Below, piece by piece: positions 6,890 to 11,733 of a stretch of DNA of 11,733 nucleotides. The notes under the pieces were generated by a model. That model searched no databases and was not told the origin of the DNA. It saw only the letters and a program-made list of their open reading frames with translations. Source of the DNA: Gammaproteobacteria bacterium (GTDB lineage: Bacteria; Pseudomonadota; Gammaproteobacteria; Burkholderiales; Burkholderiaceae_C); the NCBI GenBank assembly GCA_030054245.1, contig JASGCH010000025.1, positions 1-11,733 of the forward strand, given 5' to 3'. Position 1 is the first letter of the stretch. Each line of letters starts with the position of its first letter. The position numbers and the translations under genes are program-made.

Positions 6890-7043
6890 CAGTGCTCGCC
6901 GTTACACCCTTAGGTTATCCGCTAGCTATATTATCCAATGACTGCGTTACGATGGTTCACCTTTGGGTGAACACTCCGCTGGGAGCTTAGCCCGGTTTGG
7001 TAATTAGGATAGCTTACTTTGGTTATGCAAAGGTCTCGTCTTA
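6890..7043. repeat. Diverged intergenic repeat element, copy E
   Basis: The stretch from near the end of copy D to the DUF502 stop codon holds a degenerate relative of the same family. It has TATCCAATGACTGCGTTACG (shared with copies B and D) and, further in, TCCGCT and GGTAATTAGGATAGCTTAC, which match copy A (TCCGCT, GGTAATTATGACAGCTCAC). The right end reads TATGCAAAGGTCTCGTCTTA, a decayed version of TGCAACAGTCTTA. The left terminal repeat is not recognisable, so the boundary is approximate. With copy D this makes a tandem pair filling the 369-bp aspS/DUF502 gap; no gene is visible there. Confidence 0.6.
6955..6972. other. Perfect 7-bp hairpin inside copy E
   Basis: GTTCACC (6955-6961), a four-base loop TTTG, and GGTGAAC (6966-6972). 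This compact stem-loop lies at the position where other copies carry their variable core. It has no following T run on either strand, so it is not an obvious terminator. Confidence 0.6.
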
Positions 7044-7688
7044 GTTATTAGGAGAATTGGCTGAGTTAGGCTGAGAAGGAGCAACTGATCCCATAGAAAT
7101 AATATAAGTCAGCGCCTCATCCACCCCCATATTTAAGATGTGAACTTTAGATTTTTCAACAACAAAAAAGAATCCACCCGTTGGATTGGGTGTGGTTGGC
7201 ACAAAAATACAAAGCCAATCACTACCCAATAGCTTGCTTAGCTCCCCATTGGTATAACCGGTCAAAAATCCTACCGTCCAAGCCCCTTCTCTAGGGAATT
7301 CAACCAATACCGCGTGGCGAAAAGCTTGCCCAGAATTTGAAAATAATGTGCCTGTGATCTTTTTTACCCCCGAATAAATAGATTTTACAAAAGGAATTTG
7401 TAAAATGATACTGTCCCAAAATTTAACCCACCAAACACCCATGACATTGGACACCAATGCTCCTGTGCCAATGAGCACTAGGATTAAAGCGATAACTCCG
7501 ATGCCTGGGATATTTTCTAGAGTTTGCAATATATTGGTCGCAAAATTTCCAAAAAGAGATTTTAAAACTTCTATCAGCGATAAGTAAATTCCTTCCAATA
7601 ATCCATACATCCAAGAAAGGACATAAATTGTTATGGTAATCGGCAACCAAGCTAATAATCCAGTAATAAGGTATTTTTTAATGGGCAT
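7041..7688 (-). CDS. DUF502 family membrane protein
   Basis: A 215-residue inner-membrane protein. Two hydrophobic segments are clear: about residues 6-28 (YLITGLLAWLPITITIYVLS) and 62-84 (GIGVIALILVLIGTGALVSN). The family hallmarks follow: PFVKSIYSGVKKI (99-111), a soluble region with VLVEFPREGAWTVGFLTG (127-144) and VPTTPNPTGGFFFVV (163-177). The function of DUF502 is not established; a role at the membrane is all that can be said. It is the last gene of the sucC-sucD-fmdB-DUF502 run, with a 64-bp gap after fmdB and no clear ribosome site. The TAA stop falls within the GTCTTA end of repeat element E. The C-terminal tail (APSQPNSANSPNN) is low-complexity. Confidence 0.92.
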   Translation of the reverse strand: MPIKKYLITGLLAWLPITITIYVLSWMYGLLEGIYLSLIEVLKSLFGNFATNILQTLENIPGIGVIALILVLIGTGALVSNVMGVWWVKFWDSIILQIPFVKSIYSGVKKITGTLFSNSGQAFRHAVLVEFPREGAWTVGFLTGYTNGELSKLLGSDWLCIFVPTTPNPTGGFFFVVEKSKVHILNMGVDEALTYIISMGSVAPSQPNSANSPNN

Positions 7689-7752
7689 AGTAGAAAAACC
7701 AAAAAGGGTGAGAGGACAGGAGCTAAGTAGGCGGGCTTATATCTTAGCATCA

Positions 7753-8133
7753 TTAGATATTATGATCGGAAGATGTTTTTTCAGTTTTTGTGGACACTAT
7801 TTTTTCAGATTTTGGCGGCACTGTTTCAGTGGTTGAGTCATTACTTTTAGAGGGTGTATCTGATTCTGCAGGCACTCTTCCTTCTTTATCTGAGTCGGCA
7901 GTCAACCCGTCGGCATGGTTATCTTTCTTTTGCGAAGGATTTTGAGCTGGAGGGTTTTTGAAATCAGTAACATACCAACCCGATCCCTTGAGTGTAAAGC
8001 CTGCAGAGGTTACTTGTTTTATTAAGGATGTACTTTCGCAATTTGAGCAAATTTGTAATGGAGGGTCCGAAATAGATTGTAATTTTTCTATTATTTGACC
8101 ACAATGTTGGCATTTATAAACATAGATAGGCAT
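7753..8133 (-). CDS. FmdB family zinc ribbon protein
   Basis: 126 residues. The first half is the FmdB/CxxC putative regulatory domain: MPIYVYKCQHCG with Cys8 and Cys11, then CSNC with Cys29 and Cys32, which form a four-Cys zinc ribbon, followed by the conserved TSAGFTLKGSGWYVTDFK. From about residue 62 the protein is a low-complexity, charged Ser/Thr/Lys/Glu-rich tail ending SSDHNI. The family was named after a formamidase regulator, but its function in most bacteria is unknown. The start lies only 5 bp after the sucD stop, so it is probably cotranscribed with sucCD. No Shine-Dalgarno sequence is apparent. Confidence 0.92.
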   Translation of the reverse strand: MPIYVYKCQHCGQIIEKLQSISDPPLQICSNCESTSLIKQVTSAGFTLKGSGWYVTDFKNPPAQNPSQKKDNHADGLTADSDKEGRVPAESDTPSKSNDSTTETVPPKSEKIVSTKTEKTSSDHNI

Positions 8134-8138
8134 AAATT

Positions 8139-9032
8139 TTACAATATCGACTTCAATAATTTACCAATTTCAGAGGGATTGCGGGTAATAGCAAATCCAC
8201 ACTCTTCCATTAAAGCCAATTTAGCTTCAGCTGTATCCTCTCCGCTGGATATGAGTGCACCTGCGTGCCCCATCCGACGACCTGGTGGTGCAGATACACC
8301 GGCAATGAATCCAACCACTTTTTTACGCATATTGGCTTTATACCATTTTGCCGCATCAGCCTCATCACTTCCACCTATTTCCCCTATCATGATAACGGCT
8401 TCGGTATCTGGATCATCGTTAAATGCCTGCATAACATCTTTATGCTTTAAACCATTAATAGGATCACCACCAATACCAACCGCAGTCGATTGGCCCAAGC
8501 CGATTTCCGTAAGCTGTGCAACTGCTTCATAAGTTAGGGTACCAGAGCGGGAAACCACACCAATTCTACCTTTTTTGTGAATGTGGGCTGGCATAATTCC
8601 TATTTTCACTTCTTCAGGGGTGATGATTCCAGGACAATTTGGACCTAACAATAAAGTTTTTTTCCCACCAGCCCTTTCTTTGGTGTGCATCGTATTGCGC
8701 ACCATCAGCATATCTTTAATGGGGATACCCTCGGTAATACATATAACCAAATCGAGATCAGCCTGAACGGCTTCTAGTATGGCTGTAGCGGCAAAAGTGG
8801 GTGGTACATAGATGACGGACACATTGGCACCCGTCTGTTTTTTGGCTTCGGCTACAGTAGCATAAATCGGCAGATCAAAAATTTTCTCTCCTGTCTTATT
8901 AGGATTAACTCCAGCTACGAAACATACCCGTCCGAATGCGTACTCAAGGCATTTTTCAGTATGAAATCTCCCAGTTTTTCCAGTGATTCCTTGAGTGATT
9001 ATGCGTGAATTTTTATTGATATAGATTGACAT
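8139..9032 (-). CDS. sucD: Succinyl-CoA synthetase (ADP/GDP-forming) subunit alpha
   Basis: 297 residues, close to the E. coli length of about 289. This subunit carries the CoA-binding Rossmann domain (ITQGITGKTGRFHTE at 12-26) and the phosphorylated catalytic histidine at about 256 in PGRRMGHAGAL. Also visible are LLLGPNCPGIITP (127-139), SRSGTLTYE (161-169) and GIGGDPINGLKHKDV (186-200). Together with SucC it converts succinyl-CoA, phosphate and NDP into succinate, CoA and NTP in the TCA cycle. It begins 17 bp after the sucC stop and ends 5 bp before fmdB. MetX of the succinyl type would draw on the same succinyl-CoA pool. Confidence 0.98.
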   Translation of the reverse strand: MSIYINKNSRIITQGITGKTGRFHTEKCLEYAFGRVCFVAGVNPNKTGEKIFDLPIYATVAEAKKQTGANVSVIYVPPTFAATAILEAVQADLDLVICITEGIPIKDMLMVRNTMHTKERAGGKKTLLLGPNCPGIITPEEVKIGIMPAHIHKKGRIGVVSRSGTLTYEAVAQLTEIGLGQSTAVGIGGDPINGLKHKDVMQAFNDDPDTEAVIMIGEIGGSDEADAAKWYKANMRKKVVGFIAGVSAPPGRRMGHAGALISSGEDTAEAKLALMEECGFAITRNPSEIGKLLKSIL

Positions 9033-9049
9033 AGAATACTTTTAGTGCG

Positions 9050-10213
9050 TTAGGTATTTACCAATTCAGCGGCTTTTCTAGCGGCTTCAGACATAGAATC
9101 TACAAGGATAATGCTTAACCCAGATTGGGTCATTATATCCCTAGCCAGTTGTTCGTTGGTACCTTTTAAACGAATAATGAGTGGAACTTTGAGTTGTACT
9201 TCATGGCAAGCGGTAATAACGCCAGCGGCAATGGTGTCGCAACGCATGATTCCGCCAAATATATTCACTAAAATGGCTTTAACTTTCGGATTTTTTAACA
9301 TTATCTTAAACGCTTCAGTAACTTTTTCAGCTGTCGCACCTCCACCAACATCTAAAAAATTGGCTGGACTAGCACCATATAATTTAATGGTATCCATAGT
9401 GGCCATAGCCAACCCAGCACCATTAACCAAGCAACCGATATTTCCGTCGAGGCTAATATATGCTAGATCAGATTTTGAGGCCTCAATTTCTGCGGGATCT
9501 TCTTCATCCAAATCCCTTAAAATGACTATTTCAGGATGCCTAAATAAAGCATTGCTATCAAAGTTGAACTTTGCATCCAAAGCAATTAAGCGCCCCGTTT
9601 GATCTAAACCCAAAGGATTTATTTCTACCAAAGAAGCGTCTTTCTCCATAAAACATTTGTAAACATTTTCTAGTAGAAGTTGCCCTTGGATCGCTACTTC
9701 CCCTTGCCAACCTAGTTTTTCCACAAAAGATTTAGCTTGTTCTTTGTCGATTCCAACCAATGGATCTACCAGCAGTTTAATAATTTTATCGGGGTATAGG
9801 TGAGCCACCTCCTCAATGTTAACTCCCCCTTCTTGAGAGCCGATTATGGCAATTTTTTGAGATGCCCGATCTGTAACGACTGAAAGATAATACTCCTTTA
9901 TCAAATTGACGCCTTCCTCTACATACAACCGACGCACCTTTTGACCTTCTGGGGAGGTTTGAGGGGTTACCAATTGCATGCCCAGTATTTCCGTTGCCAG
10001 TTGTTTTACTTGTGCGGTAGTATGGGCAATTTTTACGCCTCCTCCTTTTCCTCTGCCACCTGCATAAATTTGTGCCTTAACAACCCAAATAGGTCCTTTG
10101 AGTTTCATGGATACTTCTTCGGCTTCTTGTGGAGTGAAGGCTACACCACCATGAGGGATAGGAATAGAATACTGACGAAAAATCTCTTTACCTTGATACT
10201 CGTGAATTTTCAT
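9050..10213 (-). CDS. sucC: Succinyl-CoA synthetase (ADP/GDP-forming) subunit beta
   Basis: 387 residues, matching the family norm of about 388. It starts MKIHEYQGKEIFRQYSIPIP, the standard N-terminus of the ATP-grasp domain. Nucleotide and metal binding motifs include WVVKAQIYAGGRGKGGGVK (44-62), VEINPLG and LIALDAKFNFD. The C-terminal ligase-CoA domain has GCLVNGAGLAMATMD, LDVGGGATAEKV and ILVNIFGGIMRCD, which contacts the phosphohistidine of SucD. It is the first gene of the sucC-sucD-fmdB-DUF502 run. Upstream is about 125 bp before repeat element F, so its promoter is likely in that stretch, although I cannot pick a convincing -35/-10 pair. The ribosome site is weak. Confidence 0.98.
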   Translation of the reverse strand: MKIHEYQGKEIFRQYSIPIPHGGVAFTPQEAEEVSMKLKGPIWVVKAQIYAGGRGKGGGVKIAHTTAQVKQLATEILGMQLVTPQTSPEGQKVRRLYVEEGVNLIKEYYLSVVTDRASQKIAIIGSQEGGVNIEEVAHLYPDKIIKLLVDPLVGIDKEQAKSFVEKLGWQGEVAIQGQLLLENVYKCFMEKDASLVEINPLGLDQTGRLIALDAKFNFDSNALFRHPEIVILRDLDEEDPAEIEASKSDLAYISLDGNIGCLVNGAGLAMATMDTIKLYGASPANFLDVGGGATAEKVTEAFKIMLKNPKVKAILVNIFGGIMRCDTIAAGVITACHEVQLKVPLIIRLKGTNEQLARDIMTQSGLSIILVDSMSEAARKAAELVNT

Positions 10214-10274
10214 TTTTAGAAATCTTTGTAAGACAATGTACTAAAATGGCGGACAACACTAGGATTGTAACTGT

Positions 10275-10310
10275 AAAAGACCGTTGTTACCGGCTTACCG
10301 CAGTTAACTT
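10275..10310. repeat. Possible remnant of a repeat-element left arm
   Basis: AAAAGACCGTTG followed by TTACCGGCTTACCGCAGTTAAC resembles the left arm of copy F (AAAAGACTGTTG, then GCGCCCACGGTTACGCCGCG), which begins about 60 bp further on. There is no matching right arm. It is either a decayed copy or chance similarity, in the 346-bp sucC/bioC gap where no gene is visible. Confidence 0.35.
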
Positions 10311-10337
10311 AGGGCTTGAGTGGGTGCATCACTCTGA

Positions 10338-10484
10338 AAAGACTGTTGCGCCCACGGTTACGCCGCGACTGCACTACCAATGGACAAGTTATGTATGTGC
10401 CTCAGTTCGTTGCGCTATCCATTGGGCTTCCTTGTACTTTGGTAGCTCGGCGAGCGCGGTGCCAGCCGATGCAGTAACAGTCTT
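10338..10484. repeat. Intergenic inverted-repeat element, copy F (type II core)
   Basis: 147 bp between the bioC-like gene and sucC. The left end AAAGACTGTTGCGCC and the right end TAACAGTCTT form the outer repeat, with a 9-base exact match AAGACTGTT. Inner pairings include CCAATGGA (10377-10384) with TCCATTGG (10418-10425) and CTACCAA with TTGGTAG, giving nested stems. The core TGCCTCAGTTCGTTGCGC and TATCCATTG is shared with copy C. Copies of the right-arm sequence GCCAGCCGATG also occur in C and D. Confidence 0.78.
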
Positions 10485-10559
10485 CTGAATATTCAATTTT
10501 ACCAAGGATACCAGGTAATGACGACGGCTCGCGATCGGCCTTCTTTATTCAAAAAACCA

Positions 10560-11456
10560 CTAAGGAGGCGTGCGCAGTTTTATCGACTGGTCTAAAAGAA
10601 TGACTTGCTCGTCCCTAGGCTTTCGGTCAATTTTCCAGCCATGTCCATAAATGATTTCAACAGTCAATAGTAGATGTCCTTGATCATCTTTGTGCGGCCA
10701 TTGTTCCTCTAGTAGTTTCTTATAATTGTGTAACCACCTTTTTCCATGCACCTTCGAGTCGCGATGAATATGCGTATTGCGACCCAATTGCCTCAAATCA
10801 GCCAACAAGTCTTCAACTTTATTATAACTTAAAGTCAGGTACTCCATAGATAAAACTGGTTCTACATAACCTAACTTGATCAAACAATCCCCCCAGTCGT
10901 GCATATCTATAAAAGTACCTCCCATGGCACCCCAGCCCAATGTATGGTAAATATTTCTGAGTTCAACCAAAGTATCTGGACCAAAGCAAGAAAACATAAT
11001 GAATCCATTGGATGACAACAACTCCAGCCAATTTCGCAATAGGCTTATGGGGTGACTCTGCTCGTGTAGCTGTAAATTTGACCAAATCATTTCGGTCTGG
11101 TTGACCTTTGATGAAGTCATAACGAGTTCTGATTTTTGCCAATATTGCCACCATTTTGGTTTAAATGGTTCAGTAGCTCTTACCATATCTTGGGTATCTT
11201 CATAGAGTATCTGGCATTTGGCGCCGGAAAGAAAATGCTTTAATGCTTTATGAGATTCAACTTCTGTAAGCGAAGGTGCCCAATGAATCCAGTTTCGTGG
11301 CTTATAGACCAAGAAGTCTAACCTTTCGATCATGCGTTTGTTTATTTCCAAATGTAAAAATTGGGTAAACTCGGTTTTTTCTAATTGGTTTTTGAGTTGA
11401 CTCCAGCGTTCAAGTACGAACAAGTCTAAATTGACTAGGAAATCTTTATCTTGCAT
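10560..11456 (-). CDS. BioC-like methyltransferase-fold protein with a degenerate SAM-binding site
   Basis: 298 residues. The C-terminal half is clearly BioC-like: FIMFSCFGPDTLVELRNIY (152-170), GGTFIDMHDWGDCLIKLGY (179-197), MEYLTLSYNKVEDLLADLRQLG and a final VEIIYGHGWK. The N-terminal helix FLHLEINKRMIERLDFL (33-49) also aligns with the family. BioC methylates malonyl-ACP to start biotin synthesis. However, where motif I (LDLGCGTG-like) should stand, the sequence is RNWIHWAPSLTEVE (about 54-67), with no glycine-rich loop, and the acidic post-I segment is not recognisable either. The reading frame is intact, so it is not a frameshifted pseudogene. It may be a pseudoenzyme or have a changed role. 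It is divergent from the comF-like gene, with 11 bp between start codons, a neighbourhood familiar for bioC in betaproteobacteria. I withhold the symbol because of the missing motif. Confidence 0.8.
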   Translation of the reverse strand: MQDKDFLVNLDLFVLERWSQLKNQLEKTEFTQFLHLEINKRMIERLDFLVYKPRNWIHWAPSLTEVESHKALKHFLSGAKCQILYEDTQDMVRATEPFKPKWWQYWQKSELVMTSSKVNQTEMIWSNLQLHEQSHPISLLRNWLELLSSNGFIMFSCFGPDTLVELRNIYHTLGWGAMGGTFIDMHDWGDCLIKLGYVEPVLSMEYLTLSYNKVEDLLADLRQLGRNTHIHRDSKVHGKRWLHNYKKLLEEQWPHKDDQGHLLLTVEIIYGHGWKIDRKPRDEQVILLDQSIKLRTPP

Positions 11457-11467
11457 AAAAATGGGTT

Positions 11468-11733
11468 ATGGTTATTGAATTATTGAGTAAAACAAGAGAC
11501 TATTTTATTCAGAGGACAAAAACTTTTTGCCAATGTTACGGTATAAAATCCCAGATTTTTCCTAGCTTGTGCCAAGCGTGCCATATTTGGTGTTATCAAA
11601 TGATGTGTCCGTATTGTTTAGAACTTTATGGCAAAATCTTAAAAAGATGTCCGCTCTGCTCTCTGGTTTTATCTGATAAAGTCATTCATAAATGTTTTCA
11701 AGGGCTTGTTCCGTGGCAACAATGTTATTCTAG
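11468..11733 (+). CDS. ComF-like protein, N-terminal zinc-ribbon part (3' end outside window)
   Basis: An open frame from ATG at 11468 to the window edge (88 codons), missed by a length-limited scan because it is cut off. It begins MVIELLSKTRDYFIQRTKTF and is Cys-rich: CQC, LCQAC, MCPYC and RCPLC. This CxxC layout fits the double zinc-ribbon N-terminus of ComF/GntX family proteins, whose phosphoribosyltransferase domain would follow beyond the window. The family is linked to DNA uptake in competent bacteria. The divergent bioC/comF arrangement supports the call. The next in-frame upstream stop is at 11456-11458, so the start can hardly be further upstream. No ribosome site is evident. Confidence 0.65.
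   Translation, partial: MVIELLSKTRDYFIQRTKTFCQCYGIKSQIFPSLCQACHIWCYQMMCPYCLELYGKILKRCPLCSLVLSDKVIHKCFQGLVPWQQCYS

Noticed and set aside
1372..7043. CRISPR array
   Set aside because: The repeats are 140-170 bp, hundreds to thousands of bases apart, and separated by genes, not short spacers.
9111..9602. A 163-codon plus-strand ORF inside sucC
   Set aside because: It is antisense to the well-conserved sucC coding sequence and has no domain signal; a shadow frame.
10246..10488. An 80-codon plus-strand ORF across the sucC/bioC gap
   Set aside because: It consists largely of repeat element F, has no recognisable domain or ribosome site, and its composition follows the palindrome rather than coding use.
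10500..10560. Intrinsic terminator after the bioC-like gene
   Set aside because: There is a T6 run on the minus strand at 10557-10552, but no hairpin directly before it.

Overview
The window looks like a piece of an A+T-leaning betaproteobacterial chromosome. This rests on gene content: a MetX of the WRFSP (METXS-like) type coupled to MetW, a PhaM-type PHA-granule regulator, an FmdB/DUF502/AspS neighbourhood, and a BioC-like gene divergent from a ComF-like gene. The genus cannot be named from the sequence alone. All genes except the last partial one lie on the minus strand.

Layout in + coordinates: 1-225 metW (3' part missing) and 222-1352 metX (ATGA overlap) for methionine synthesis; 1539-3833 a form-II CoxL-like molybdenum hydroxylase large subunit without visible partner subunits; 4095-4646 phaM-like; 4848-6671 aspS; 7041-7688 DUF502 membrane protein; 7753-8133 FmdB zinc ribbon; 8139-9032 sucD and 9050-10213 sucC, which read in transcription order as a compact sucC-sucD-fmdB-DUF502 run; 10560-11456 a BioC-like protein; 11468-11733 the start of a comF-like gene on the plus strand. 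The metabolic genes are housekeeping: sucCD makes succinyl-CoA in the TCA cycle, and succinyl-CoA is the likely acyl donor for this MetX type. AspS carries residues typical of the non-discriminating form that also charges tRNA(Asn).

The unusual part lies between the genes. Five full-length-looking elements or close relatives (1372-1541, 3858-3995, 4685-4838, 6708-6876, 10338-10484), plus a diverged copy (6890-7043) and a possible remnant (10275-10310), fill most of the intergenic spaces. They are about 140-170 bp long, look more G+C-rich than the genes, and have terminal inverted repeats of the form AAGACTRTTGCRCC. All lie in the same orientation relative to the genes. Cores are modular, with at least two subtypes sharing the same ends. 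Two genes (coxL-like and DUF502) take their TAA stop codon from the element's outer end, and one element ends in a T8 run on the transcribed strand, like a terminator. They resemble Correia/ERIC-type non-coding palindromic elements in architecture, but I do not recognise the sequence family.

Other notable points are a BioC-like protein that has lost the Gly-rich SAM-binding motif, and a 26-codon ORF with a near-perfect Shine-Dalgarno sequence that runs into an element.
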